From Agrocybe praecox (lineage: Eukaryota > Basidiomycota > Agaricomycetes > Agaricales > Agrocybaceae): 64,000 nucleotides of DNA. Position numbers and translations under genes: made by a program. Shown here piece by piece: positions 1-12,119 of this stretch. Numbering within the stretch: position 1 is the first letter of the stretch; every line of letters starts with the position of its first letter. The stretch lies in the NCBI GenBank assembly GCA_964017145.1, contig OZ024852.1, forward strand, positions 993,945 to 1,057,944. Reading direction: 5' to 3'. Under the pieces are notes generated by a model. It was not told where the DNA came from. It was given only the letters and a program-made list of their open reading frames with translations, and did not search any database.

Positions 1-1238
1 CTACTCAGACTGTGTGGTGAGTACAAGATAGAAGAAGATAAGATCTTCAGAACTATACGATTTGTGGGCGTATTATAATCTCGCGGAAAAGAGTAAAGGT
101 CAATTCAGTGAGGGCGGATGTTGGTGTAGTCGAGAGAGAAAGGCATTGGCGTCCCTCATCAACGCCCAGCCTCGCATTCCTCTGTCAAAACGCATGACTT
201 GCCCCGTTATGGAAGTACTTCCTTGCTCTATTTTTACGTTTCACAGGAGCTTATTTCTAAAATACTTTTTTCTTGAAAATTTACAGGGCTTCTGTAGCAT
301 TGCAATATCAGGGTATCTAGAGCACTAAGGACCCAAGTAGCAAAGTGCCAAGAATTGGTGGTTGCAAGACGGATGGGTGGGTTTACCGACGGAAAGCGGG
401 GGACGCTCTTTCTTGTCCGACTCCAACTATATATCAGCTGGCGCGTGGGATGATGATTCACTGGTAACTACAGTAATATCTGGGAGGATCTGGATGTAAA
501 CATGCTTGGTGCATACAAATTTAGGACAAGACGTCTGCAAGCAGAGGGAAAGTAACTTGGAAGTGACAGGATGCGTTGTATTGGATGGATTGACCATATT
601 TGAAGGGCTCTATGTGCATCGTCTCGAGGAGACTCGACTCAGCTAGATCTGGTTACAGCAGGAGTCATGTCATACATATTCGTGAATCCAAGTTGTCGCA
701 ACGGGTTGCGAATGCCGTCTTTCTATGAACGCCGCCCTCAGGGACTGATAGACTTGACATAATAGGAGCCCACGGGCAACTTTGCAGAGCGAATGTGAGC
801 AAATTCCTTGCCGGTAAATGTCGTAGCCATGTGCCCCGCGTACGGCCATCATGTGTGTAAATTACCCGCACACGCCGACGGGCGTGCTCTTGAATCATGT
901 TTTAACTTTTCGTGGTACCCGATAAGTTAATCTATGAAGACAGGGGTCCAGCTTGAAGACATTTTTCGGGAAGATTCAAGTAGCAAAGAGCTAGTAAGAA
1001 AAAGCGACGCGTCGTCCAAGAGTCGCGTACGCGTAATCATGCTAATGATTCAGCTGAGTAAACCCGTATCGTGGGCATTTCGACTTGGTCACGACTGCTG
1101 AGGGTGGCGTCAGCGCCAGGCGCCTCCAGATCTTGACCTTTCTTATAACTCTCATAAAGATATATTTCTGAGGTCCAAAATCCCACCAGAGCATCAAATC
1201 CCAATCCATTAACTTTCTACGACACATCACATAGTACC
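1..1238. other. Intergenic, no gene recognised
   Basis: Only short open frames of under 100 codons occur here on either strand. None has family motifs or a consistent set of splice signals. The last 100 bases are the presumed promoter and 5' leader of the UBX-protein gene that starts at 1239. The far left may belong to a gene outside the window, but nothing supports one. Confidence 0.5.
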
Positions 1239-2749
1239 ATGGCTGGAGATAAAGACACCCTATTAGGCATGGGCTTCGACCCTGCACGAGTCGAGTGTTC
1301 GCGCCATTCCATAGATTTGTACAATCCAAAGATCTAATCATATACCTGTGTATATAGGGGCGCTAAAAGCCACAGGAAACCGCGGTTTACAGCCCGCGAT
1401 GGACCACATCCTAGGGCACGAAGGCGAACCAGTTCCCGATCTCAGTGGAGTTAGCGAGCAGGCAAGTTCATCAACAGCAGCTATGGACGTGGATGAGGAC
1501 GATGAGGACGCCGAGGCATTGAAGAGTCTGGGTGTCCTGGAGAGCAACGCTGTTGAAGCCAAGGTACGCGATGGTCACTCTATAAATTGTATCATGTCCA
1601 GGACTCATAATAATATACCACCAAGAGTATCAAATGTTCAGAATGTGGCAAGATATTCAGAAACACCGCTCTTGCCAATTTCCATGCTGAGAAGAGTGGC
1701 CACGATCAGTTCGAAGAGTCTACGGAGGAGGTGAGAGTTATTCATGTGTTATATACGCCTGATGGAAACATAATAAACATTTAAACCCTATAGGTCAAGC
1801 CCCTAACGGAAGAGGAAAAAAAAGAGAGGCTAGAAGAATTAAGACAGAAGATGGCCGAGAAGCGTGCTAAAAAGGCTGTAGAAGAGGCTAAGGAACACAA
1901 GGCAAATGAAGCTTTGAGACGAAAAGCCGGAAAGGTAGCAAGCATACTGCGTGCATTTCATACCAGTTCTCACTAAATTTCTATCGCACAGGACATGAAC
2001 AAAATCAAGGAAGATCTACAGCTCAAAGAAGCCATGAAGGAGGCCGAGGCGAAGAAACGAGGTACATATGCCTGCTAGTTATACTCTCCCAACACCCAGT
2101 ATTTCTCATGTTCGCATTCGTCCCCAGAGAAAATCGAAGACGCAAAGGCAAAGGCAGCTGTCAAGGCACAAATCGAGGCTGACAAAAAAGCACGAGCCGA
2201 GAAAGCAGCAAGGGAGAAAGCTCTCCGAGACGGCCAACCACTGCCCGATTCCTCAACAACAGCAGCCGGATCCTCTCGACCAGCAGCAGTAGCCCCTGTT
2301 GCTGTTGCAGGCAAGGACTTCAAAGAAACGAGACTGCAAATCCGCATGTCCACCGGTGGCCAGCCTTACACTACGACCTTGTCTAGCGATGCCCGTAAGT
2401 CATGGTTTTTATCCCAATTGTCTATATAGCTTGATCGACCGACCTAACCTGTTACATCTAGCCCTTCGTGAGGTTGCCGAATACTTAGCTGGCCAATTGC
2501 TTACAGTTGACGTGGAGACCGTTACACTTGCCCAACACTTCCCTAGGTAAGTTCTTTAATTTTATGTATAACTTTGTGACGGACGTCGTAATATCTCTCG
2601 CAAAACAGGAAAGTATTCACTCAAGCCGATTTCTCAAAATCTTTGAGAGATCTTGGCCTTACACCTTCTGCCGTGAGTATTTTTACGGCCATCCTTTTGA
2701 GGCACGATTTGATTGTTTTTTCTGTTAGGTACTCATCGCAACGCCTTGA
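1239..2749 (+). CDS. UBX-domain protein with UBA-like N-terminus and C2H2 zinc finger
   Basis: Likely a ubiquitin-binding adaptor for the Cdc48/p97 ATPase (UBXN1/SAKS1 type), acting in cytosol and nucleus in ubiquitin-dependent degradation. Nine exons keep phase throughout: 1239-1296, 1358-1563, 1626-1730, 1794-1934, 1992-2061, 2128-2394, 2462-2546, 2609-2672 and 2729-2749, giving 338 aa. Residues about 6-45 form a UBA-like helix bundle (GMGFDPARVEWALKATGNRG, with the Trp codon split by intron 1). Residues 92-114 carry a C2H2 finger (C92, C95, H108, H114). Residues about 124-240 are a Lys/Glu/Ala-rich coiled coil. Residues about 255-338 are the UBX beta-grasp domain (RLQIRMSTGG, then the HFPRKVF loop). 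The start codon lies in a good ACCATGG context. The gene is convergent with the F-box gene, 122 bp away. Family assignment is strong; the p97 link is inferred from the family. Confidence 0.9.
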
Positions 2750-2871
2750 TCGTAAAACTTGTACCAACATCTTTGTATTATAAATACCAATATCAGTCTA
2801 CAGTTGACATTGGCTTTTGTGTTATTTCTGTCTGCATTTATACATAGACAATCTAGCCGTGCGTAAATTGA

Positions 2872-4526
2872 TTACGCAAATTCCAGGACAGTGATCAAAC
2901 CATCATCACGTCCCAACGCAATCCTACTCTCTGTCTCATCTAAAGCAATCGCTGCCCAGCTTTCTTCCTCATGGTACGCATATACGGACGTTGCAGCTGC
3001 AGTGGCTACCTGGTCTGACAACTCGACCTCTTCTTCCTGGCCACCGCTGTAAGGAAAGAACTTGCCTGCCAATCTTTGTCCCTGATCTGCGCGATTGAAG
3101 TAATCTTCCGTGTGACTATCCGTCCATATTGCGGTTCCATAAGGGCCGATGGCAAGGTCTGAAATTGAATGCAAGCGAACGGGCGAGGCGATTGTATCCT
3201 GCAGTACAGGAGGGAAATCGTATGGCAGGTTAATGGCGCTTATTGGACTAGATCTCGAATAAACCGGGTTTGGTCGAAGTTCGTAATGGTGAAGCAGGTT
3301 GATGGACTGCGGATGAGTAGCCTGAGTAACTAGTATAGGGATACAAGGACGATCGGAAATACGCACCCACGGGAAATAACTACCATATCGCATAACGATG
3401 AACACACCGTTTGCGGTACCTCGTCTATTGTTGGGTTGATGTCTCGAGCTCATCAACCCGATGTCAATTCGCCAGGGCCATTCATATACATATACCGGCT
3501 GGATAGATGAGCTAGTGTTGGCCGAAGAAATGATAGACGAAGGGTTGATATACAATTCAAGCGTTTTTGTTCTGAGCAACAAGACGAAATCCTGAGTAAT
3601 CACGACGTCGCGAACCAGCAAGTCCTGCTGTAAAAGAGAAGGCGATTGGTTAGACCTTGTTCATGTCCTAATCAACTTTTCTGACCTCTGAAGTGTTTTG
3701 GAGCTGTATTTTTATTTCTGGTCTGCTCAGGTCCCAGAAAAATAGACGGTCGTGGTCATCTCCAGTGATGAGCGACGTGCCCTGGAAAAAGTGTACGGAG
3801 TTCACTTCCCCTTCCACGGCTTCTGATTTAAACGCATTGTCCGGCTCTGTCGCCTGTGTATCCAGAGAAATGATGTTTACTCTGTCATCCAGGGCTTAGT
3901 TGGCACATTTTTTACGGTTCAATGACGCAACAACTCACTGCTTGCGTTGGGTAACTGCAATCCTAACGGTAGACGAAGTTGTGTCCACTGCCATGCCTCT
4001 GCTACGCAATTCCTGTTTGGCGATACATCTGGGAGGAGACGCCTCGATATCCCAACATTGCAGAAACGCAGTTCGAGGGAAATGCTGGGAAACAGAATAG
4101 GAAAGTAATTTTCCCTTCTGCAGAAAACGTACGGACACCACACGATGAGCATCTATCCCATCTATATTATACCGTCTTTTGATGGTAGGTGAATCGGCAA
4201 TCCAGTTATTGCGCGCTTTGAGAGCTCGAAAAAGGTGCCTCTCCAAATCGGAAGCAGAAAGCGAATCGAGTGTTTTATCTTGTAGGCCAGGTATCGGAAT
4301 ATTGTGATGAAGAGCGTGTCTGTGAAGTAAAACAATCCAGACACTGCGCAGTTTCGATAACTCATAAAATTCTTTGCAAATCTGCGCAATAGGTTTATCG
4401 CTGAGGATTAACGGGTCGTGACTGGGAATGTTTGCGCACCAGTCTTGCACTATGGACTTCTCGAGGATTCAAATGGCCAATAATGAGGCGAAAGATATCT
4501 GTAGGGAGAACGGGGTCGGAAGCCAT
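2872..4526 (-). CDS. F-box protein with propeller-like C-terminal region
   Basis: Probably a substrate-recognition subunit of an SCF ubiquitin ligase. Exons in transcription order are 4526-4440, 4381-3939, 3881-3686 and 3627-2872, giving about 493 aa. The F-box spans residues about 6-50: LPTDIFRLIIGHLNPREVHS, then across intron 1 ICKEFYELSKLRSVW, which is the usual Leu/Pro start and Cys-Lys-x-Phe pattern. The rest contains short beta-strand-like blocks such as TSLITGDDHDRLFFWDL and a C-terminal ESRIALGRDDGLITVLEF that resemble WD40 repeats, but no full propeller can be counted by eye. A 45-nt stretch near 3325-3369 starts GTGCGT, ends CAG and keeps frame, so it may be a fifth intron; removing it shortens the protein by 15 aa. 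The substrate is unknown. Confidence 0.8.
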
Positions 4527-5945
4527 GGCAAGAAGGCGTGCTTCAGATAATGAGGCTTTTTAAGAGGACTTTGGACCAGGGAAAAGAAGGAGGAGAGTTC
4601 CTTTAAATGCCCTTGCTTTTATGCTGATCCCGAGGATTTCCACAACGCGGTTCATGGTAGAAGATCAAGAAAGTGCTGGCCTCCTACCAGAACTGGCTGG
4701 CCTCCGATTACACAACCATTAGTACGCAGCTTGCCAGGAGAAAAACTCCGTGTCCCTCGCCATCTCTCAGCCTGTCTAAAACTGTTGTCGTGGAGAAGCA
4801 GCATGACCAATTTCTCTGATACTCGTATGTAAACAGACTGTGATAAATCTGTATGTCGCCTTCTGCAGGTACCTTCGTCACTTCCTGGTGATAGTTAGTT
4901 TAAATTAGAGTCATTTACATACGAAAATAACGGATAACCACATTGCCGGTACACATTGGGTCATGAATGTGGCTGATATGTCGAGCCCTCTCGCGATTAA
5001 CGCGATGCAATCGCACTTTCTCTTGAAGCTTGTACCAAGTTCGACATTACAGAAAACGCTTCCGAATCACAGCCTGGGGATCCGCCAATGGCCTGGGAGA
5101 TAACTGACTATCATGGAGAAAGTATGAATAATAAGTTGTATAATACGAATGAGATGCCAGATTTATAAAGAACAAGTTAAGACCCAAAGGACACGCCGAA
5201 TTTGAACGCTTGATCGCGATCTCATTACGCGAGACAAATGTCCAATTTTCGCACGTCCTGGTTGAGAACATATTTCCTGAATATTTTATTTGCCCTCGCA
5301 TTCCAATCCACGTGGAATGATTGGACTCCGAGCTCCAAGCTTCAGCGCTCGTTTCCGCTCGACTTCGACTGTAGTACAATAATAACATATCATTGGAGCG
5401 AAAATTCACGTTTTTCAAGGCCGTGTTTGGATCTAAAATCTATGAAAGTATCCAAAGCAGCCCCCAGTGCCCACGATATGCTATTTAGTATTTACGTGCT
5501 TCTGTTAATGATCGCCTCCGAAGCAGAATTTGGCCGGATAAGCCGTTTTCCGGAGTCGATGAAATTCTTTGATTGCATTTTTCGCGTTTCCTCTTTCTTT
5601 CTGCGGATAAACCGAAAAGCGAAGCGTAGAGGGGCAGGTTCCCCGAAGTTTATGTCAATCTAAGTCCTAGGGTATCACCAGGGGCTACCAGGGGCCGCGG
5701 TTTTCGCACTACGAAATAACGAAATCTTTGAGCAATAATAATACACAAGTCGTATGTGTACAAGCGAGTTGTCTTCACGTTGCCGTCGCCTTAAAAGAGC
5801 TCTGAAAATAGCTGATAAGACCTGATAGGACACAGTCAGCAACAGGTGTCGATTAGACATTGAAACCTAGCTACGCACGATATTAGCGCCACGTCGTCAA
5901 CCTCCACCACCGTTGTGATCGTTTCATCAAGATCACCAGCGCCTG
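4527..5945. other. Intergenic gap between two minus-strand genes
   Basis: This 1.4 kb lies upstream of the F-box gene and downstream of bir1. The open frames at 5047-5418 (-) and 5238-5663 (+) overlap each other, lack recognisable motifs and have no matching splice structure, so I treat them as chance. No RNA gene or repeat was recognised. Confidence 0.5.
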
Positions 5946-8826
5946 TCACAAACCCTCGATAACTTTCCTGACTTCCTCTGCCCTTTTCTTGAACCTTTGT
6001 AGTTCTCTTTCACCATCACGTCGGAATTTGTCATATTCCACTTCTATTTGATATCGAATCCATTCTTCCACGGTCATGTCAAGCTCGGCCTCACTTAGTG
6101 AGTTCAGAGGTATAAACGGAAGTTTGGAGAGTGCCGGTATAAATGGAAGCTCCGCTGCTGCTGTCGGCGGCCTGTCCTCGACGATAGGTTCAGGTTTAAG
6201 ATCATTTCGGTTGTTCCCAAATGACGGTGCGCGTGCTTGAGCCGTTTGTCTCGGAGGCGTTACGGGCGTCTCCACTGGCAGCATCTCAGCATCTTGATCG
6301 AGCTTGAGTCCAGGTTCGGTTGTGGGCGGCAATCCGACATATTCCATACTTATATCGGGATTAACAACAGGGGTAGCCGGAGGAGAGGGAGACCGCTGAA
6401 CGGGGGTCGGCGTTGGTGGCTTTGCAATTTCGACTGTAACCGCCTTTTGGCCAGTCGATGATCGTGTAGACGAAGATTTTGAAATAATTTCGACCTTACC
6501 CACAGGGGCTACAGGTGTTGATTGAGCAACGGGTTGCACTTTCGCAGACTTACTGCTGGTTTCCGTTCCTGACCGAGACATGGGTATAGGCTGCTCTTGT
6601 TTTGGCGGGGGTACGACATCTTCTTCGTCACTAGAAATTTCCACAACCTTCATCGTCTGTTGGGATTTGCCAGCTGATAGTTTGGTGGACCCTACAGATT
6701 TCTCTGTTGATACTGGCTTTGAAGAACCATTAGAAGGTAAACGAGAGAAGGGTACTCCTCTATTCGTCGACGCTTCATGATAAACTTCCATGGCTTCATC
6801 GCCAGATGTCGATGCCGACGGTTGTGGTTTAGTTTTCGGTTTGCTAGGTTTTTTTCTGTCCTGTTCCAAAGGGACAGAGTCCTTGGTTTCCGAAGGTGCC
6901 ACGGTCTTGTTATTACGTTTGGGAACGAAAAGTGGGGGCATTTCCACAACATTTTGCTTGATTGTTGGAGGTAGTGAAGGAGGGGGAGGGGGGACGTAGT
7001 GGTCTGTAAAGACATCGTCATCAAAGAGATTTTGTGCAGCAGGAACTTGTGGTGGTGCTTTCGGCTTCTTGGAAGATGCCTTCTTGACTACTTCAGGTAT
7101 TTCAGCCTCTGCATCAGACTCTACTTCTGAGACTTGAATCGGGACGGCAGCTTTGGATTTGGATTTAGAGGCAGTTCTCTTATGCTTTGGCTTTGCAGTA
7201 ACGGGTTCTCCTTGTTCCGATCCAATTGCTTTCGCTTTCGCTTTCGACCGTGAAGGTTTGCGTGTGGTCTCCTCTTCGTTTACTGAGGAAACGACAGTTG
7301 ATTGCTTGGCTTTCGAGCGAGAGGATTTCCGGGGAACATCTTCCTCAGCTTCCGACGCTATTTTCTTGGTCCGTGAGCGAGAAGGCTTGCGCAATTCTTC
7401 GTCGTCCTCAGGCTCCGTTTGGCTGACAAGTTCTGCTTTTGCAATGGATTTTGATGTGGAACGTGATTTCTTTGCGGTAACAGGTGGCCGCAGAGGTTCA
7501 TCTTCCTCATCCTCGGGCTCCGTTTGACTAATGGTCTGAGCTTTGGCGATAGATTTGGACGTCGAACGAGACTTCTTTACAGTGGGAGGGGGGCGCGCAG
7601 GTTCATCATCCTCATCTTCAGGTTCCGTCTGACCAACGGTCTTACTTTTGACAGTTGATTTGGACGTCGAGCGAGATTTCTTTATAGTGGCAGGTGGTGG
7701 TAGGGATTCGTCGTCGTCATCTTCTTCAACGACATTATTTAGACCAGTTCTGCTTGAACTTCTTGCTTTCGCCTTAACTTTTGGCGTCTTTGCTGATGAT
7801 TTCCGTGTAGTCGTTGATCGTCCTTTATGCGGGGTTTTTATGTATGTAGCTTTCCCAGTAGACTCATCTCCTGAATCGTCGTCCTCAAGGTCCCCATCAT
7901 GGGTTTTCGTAGGTTGGACTATGTCTTGGTGTTTTGACCGAGATGTAGATTTGGACGGAGGTTTGGACGACTGTTTCGATGGTGGCTTAGCCATCTGAGC
8001 TTTTGAAGAAGGTTTCGTGCTTGAACTAGAGTCGAGTGATGAAGTAAAGAAACTGCAGACGACGCCTGTTTTGCTTTCGCGTTTACGATGTTCCTCTCTA
8101 TATTTACATGAGACAATTTGGAGCATTAATAGAGCTTAATACGTACATGGGATCGTCCTCGGGCTCCCAGCCACTCAGAGACGTGTCACAGTAAAAGCAT
8201 GTCGCGAGGTCGTCCCCTACATGTTGAGGCGTATACACGAACCCTGCTCGTGCCATCTTTCCAGAAAAGAACGGTCAGAGAAACGTAGTAAGCCGTGCAG
8301 TGAACTGCCCACCGTCTTGGAGTTCGCGCCGTGGTTTGGCGTGTTATCGTGTTTCCATCCTTTGCCAAACAAAAATGTATCATGGCGAGCCTTTTCCATT
8401 TGCTTATTAGTAGGAGTTCGTGCTTTATCCGTAGAGACGAATCTGCAAGAAGACATCTGAGAAATTTTCTTATGCTAAGCGTAGGTCCAGTAGCACTTAC
8501 TTTCCACGCTCATCAACGTCCGACGGAATCCCGCACCGTGCACTTGCCCAACAACATGTCTGACTGCATTTAGAGTAATGGATAACAAATGGATCGTCAT
8601 CTTCTTCCCACCCTCCAAGTTCCTTGTCGCACATATAACAAGTAACATTGTCGGGGTCATCGTAGCTGGGATCATAGTAGAACCCTGCTTCTGCCAGCGT
8701 CTCTGGATTGGCTCTAAAGTCGGGAGGATGGGGCCATCTTAGTGTCGTGGACGTCGAAGGTTTCGACGGATTTTTTATGCGTTTAGACTTTTTAAAAGAG
8801 GTGATTCGAGCTTGTAAAATATCCAT
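5946..8826 (-). CDS. bir1: Bir1/survivin-type protein with two BIR domains
   Basis: Inner-centromere chromosomal-passenger protein that in yeasts works with Aurora kinase and INCENP; function inferred from family. Exons are 8826-8501, 8442-8313, 8256-8147 and 8097-5946, giving 905 aa. BIR1 covers residues about 28-100 (C63, C66, H83, then CC at 91-92; AEAGFYYDPSYDDPDNVTCY). BIR2 covers about 125-206, with introns inside it (ARAGFVYTPQ, C172, C175, GWEPEDDP, EEHRKR, C203). The last zinc-ligand spacing in BIR2 looks longer than usual. A long central region is disordered, with repeated KKSRSTSKS-type basic blocks alternating with TEPEDE acidic blocks, as expected of a scaffold phosphorylated in mitosis. 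The C-terminal 50 residues (VEEWIRYQIEVEYDKFRRDG) form a charged helix. The ATG at 8826 is chosen because BIR1 follows directly. Divergent from WAPL. Confidence 0.9.
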
Positions 8827-9031
8827 AGTAAATTTCGCAGATTTTAGGAAGGAAACAAGGCGAAAGAATGATTGTAAATTGAGCGTTGAGATCAACTTGT
8901 TCGTTGATCAACAGCCTTGAGTGACAAAAGTAAGCGCGCCAGTCACGCGTCTGTCACTGGACGTGTTTGATATTCATGTCGTCACGCTAATGAGGTTGGA
9001 CATCTTTCGCACTCAGGACCTCCAGAGCCCA
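8827..9031. promoter_or_regulatory. Shared bir1-WAPL divergent promoter
   Basis: Only 205 bp separate the two start codons, so both promoters and both 5' leaders must lie here or overlap. No clear TATA element is visible. If the longer WAPL frame opening at 8921 were used, the gap would shrink further, but the MATTDSG start at 9032 is preferred because the upstream residues look like translated leader. Confidence 0.5.
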
Positions 9032-11985
9032 ATGGCAACCACTGACTCAGGCTCAGTTGTAAGAACCTATGGCAGACGGGCGGCTATGAAAAGGAGATCT
9101 ACAAGAGAGCCTTCAGAGCTTGGTGACACACCTCCGGCCAATGCCACCCCCATCAAGCGGAGGAAACTTTCTCCAGAACCTATTCAGCGAACTCCATCAC
9201 CTGGTGGGGAAGAGATAGGCGCCCACTCAAATTCTATCAGGCGCTCTCAACTGAGGCCTCCAAAACCTTCGACAAATGCGACCTCGCCTTCACCGCATCC
9301 ATCTCCATCTAAACCAATACGAGATCTCTCTGCCATTTTTGATGACATTATTCCATCGAAATCCCTGGCTCCATCACCTACAAAAATTGCGAAGCGTATG
9401 TTAGCTCGGTCAAAGACAGAATCATCTATAGAAAGTCAATCTGCGAATGAATCTTTACTCGAACGAACCCCATCCCTGCCCAATTTACCATCTTCTCCCT
9501 CCAAACCCGAGCCAAGTCCCTCATTTTCCAGACCCATGACCACGTCGGTCCTTCCAGGTCTTCCTCTTACGAAGAAAGCCGTGACCAGAACCTATGCAGG
9601 GGCTTTTCGATCTTTTCTTGTTCCTTTGCCTACACCTTCGAATGACCCTCTTGCGGCCACCATGGAAGAAGACGAATTGGATTCGCGAGAGTCATATAGT
9701 TCCTTACGCAATCGCTGGGGTGTTGACAACTCTGAAGACGACCCATACCCTTACTTATCACCTTCTCCGACCAAGTCAAACATGTCATCTCCGTCGCCGT
9801 CCCGCTTAAGGAAAGGCAAATCCAAAGAAATATCTGTACCAATACGCCCTTTGGAACTTGGAACAATGAATCCGTTAAAAAGTATATCCGAGCTACGCAA
9901 TAAAGGAGAAAGTAGGCGTTTTCTGGATGAAGTAGGATATCTATTCGAAGGCATGGATAGTAAAGGTGCAATTGCCCTTCGCCGTGCAAGGTAGATGATA
10001 AGTTCTTTCAGTTGCTTATTCGCTAACAACCGACTAGCGCACTTGAAATTACCACCAAACTATGCGATCAAGATTTTACGCGCAAAGCTAAAGCTGCTGA
10101 CTTTTTCACGAAGACATGGGACATATTCGTTGATGCTGGAGCAGGTAAAAAGGAAGATAAGGTACTCTATAATCTTGTTTATTTATTATTCTGCTGTACT
10201 TATGAATTCCTTTTTTCCTTTTTTATATCAGCTTTTAGACATCATTTTCTTATTTTTTATATCTCTGGTCGCCCGCGATTCCGATTCCCTCACAGAACTG
10301 GCAGAACGATTTCCTACCAGTATGCTTCCATCTGAAGTTATCCCTTCGAAAACCATTGCAGACGAGAGTGTGGGAAGCACCTCATTTGTCGACACCCTTT
10401 TTGGTTTCCTCGACAACTTTCCCCCTGACAAAGATCCTCTTATACTTGTAGCCAACAATCGAATAGGGGATATCGAACTCAAGCAGATTGGCATATCAAA
10501 GAGGGATCGTATAATGGTATGTCTTTTTCCCTCACTATATAGCCATAAGCTCACCAGCCATAGTTATCAACTGTGTATAAGACTATAAGCTCAAAATCTG
10601 AGTTATTCTCCACCGATACATCCGTGAGCTTCATTCTAGTGCGTGCAAGGAAATAAACTCATTACGGTTTTAGATATCCATTTCACTCCTTGTCAGCTAC
10701 ATCCTCCAAACACTATCACCCTCATTGATCCCGGTGCCTTATATACCTTCGTTCCTGCGATCTCTGAAATCAACTCTGGCACCCAAATTCGGTACACAAC
10801 TTACGAACTCTCTTTCCTTGTTTTGGACCGACACGGCTACTTGTCTGCCTTACGAGAATCTCTCATACCATCTTCGACTCTTGGACGCGTACCTCTTAGA
10901 TCAATGGGACTCGTCTGCGTTAATTGAAAGCAGCCAACCCCAAAAAACCAGTGACACAAAAGTTGAGATCGAGGAAGCGTTGGACAACGCGAGAGACGAG
11001 TGGCTGGCACACGACTTGGTTTCTTTAGGCGTATGTGTTGAACTCAATGCGAAAAGCGATGGCTCTGAGTGCTGTAAGTCACTTGATTGCACGAGAATTA
11101 TTTAAGGCTCACTCTTCACTCTATTAATGTTATAGCACAGCCATGCCTGGCCACTATTCTCCGCATCCTTGTCAGTCTCACGCATGCAGATGAGCTCTGG
11201 AGTCGGAAAGTAGTGCAATGCGAGTACACCATGGGTTGGCTCTTGAGACTCATTCACAGGGCCAGCCAAGATATGCAACAAAATATACATGAGAAAACGC
11301 TCGATAACCCTTTGAAAGATGAAGATTCCGACGACCTGCTTCTTCTGAAGGACGATGATACAAAAGCCGATGGTGATGGAAACTCCAATGGACTCGACAT
11401 GCTCTGTCTAGCTCTTGGACTATTGACAAACCTCGTTCAAGCCATCGATGGGGCTAAGCATTCTGTTCGAGAAACTCGTAAGTTCCCGTTCTGTCAGGAC
11501 ATCCAGAATACGTTCTAATGATTTCGTGGACAGGTCTAAATCCTTCATGCCCCCTTAAGAGACGCATATGCGGCCAAAAATGTTCCTGTTCAGGAGCACA
11601 GTCTGGGATTGAAATCCTCGCACACCTTTACGCACGACAACAAGTTAAGGCCGAATCAACGACGACAACCCTCTCTGAAGACTCTCCCGAAGCACATGCA
11701 GAAGCAGATGCTTCCTTTCTACGTGGCCACCTTGCAGTTCTTTTCGGACTGCTCATGATGAACTGCCCTGATAATCGACCAGCAGTCTTATCGGCTTTAC
11801 AAAAACTCAATGCTAACAATCGCAACGCCAATGAACGTTCTATGATGGATAAACTCGTCGAACACGCTAAAGATTTTGCGGCATTTTATACCGCCGTCAG
11901 CAATAAGCTTGGCGGAGAGCAAGATAGCAAAGTTGCGAAAGAGGTGGTTGTATTTTTGGAAGAACAAAGGAATTTATGTATGTAA
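9032..11985 (+). CDS. wapl: WAPL-domain cohesin release factor
   Basis: Wings-apart-like protein, which with Pds5 opens the cohesin ring and limits sister-chromatid cohesion (role from family). Exons are 9032-9990, 10038-10161, 10232-10516, 10564-10623, 10674-11073, 11136-11477 and 11534-11985, giving 873 aa. Residues 1 to about 300 are Ser/Pro-rich and disordered. The helical WAPL domain starts near residue 300 (GYLFEGMDSKGAIALRRAS, then ALEITTKLCDQDF, DIFVDAGAGKKEDKLLDIIF) and runs to the C-terminus, including ALGLLTNLVQAIDGAK and RGHLAVLFGLLMMNCPDNRP. For intron 4 a donor at 10624 gives 50 nt and a good domain join; the alternative donor at 10639 would give only 35 nt. The gene ends 134 bp from the convergent tRNase Z gene. 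Confidence 0.88.
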
Positions 11986-12119
11986 ATTATATTCGTTAGC
12001 CTGTAAGATTATAAGGGATACATTAGAAAACACTGTAAATTATCCAATCTGAGCCTGTAACTTATATGTATGTTAAATATTGCATTGGAATTCATTTCTC
12101 AATATGTAAGCTACTTTTT

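Noticed and set aside
5238..5663. 141-codon plus-strand open frame between F-box gene and bir1
   Set aside because: Overlaps an equally long minus-strand frame, has no family motif and no splice structure; composition looks intergenic.
7153..7998. Plus-strand frames of 116-124 codons
   Set aside because: Antisense shadows of the repetitive, low-complexity coding region of bir1.
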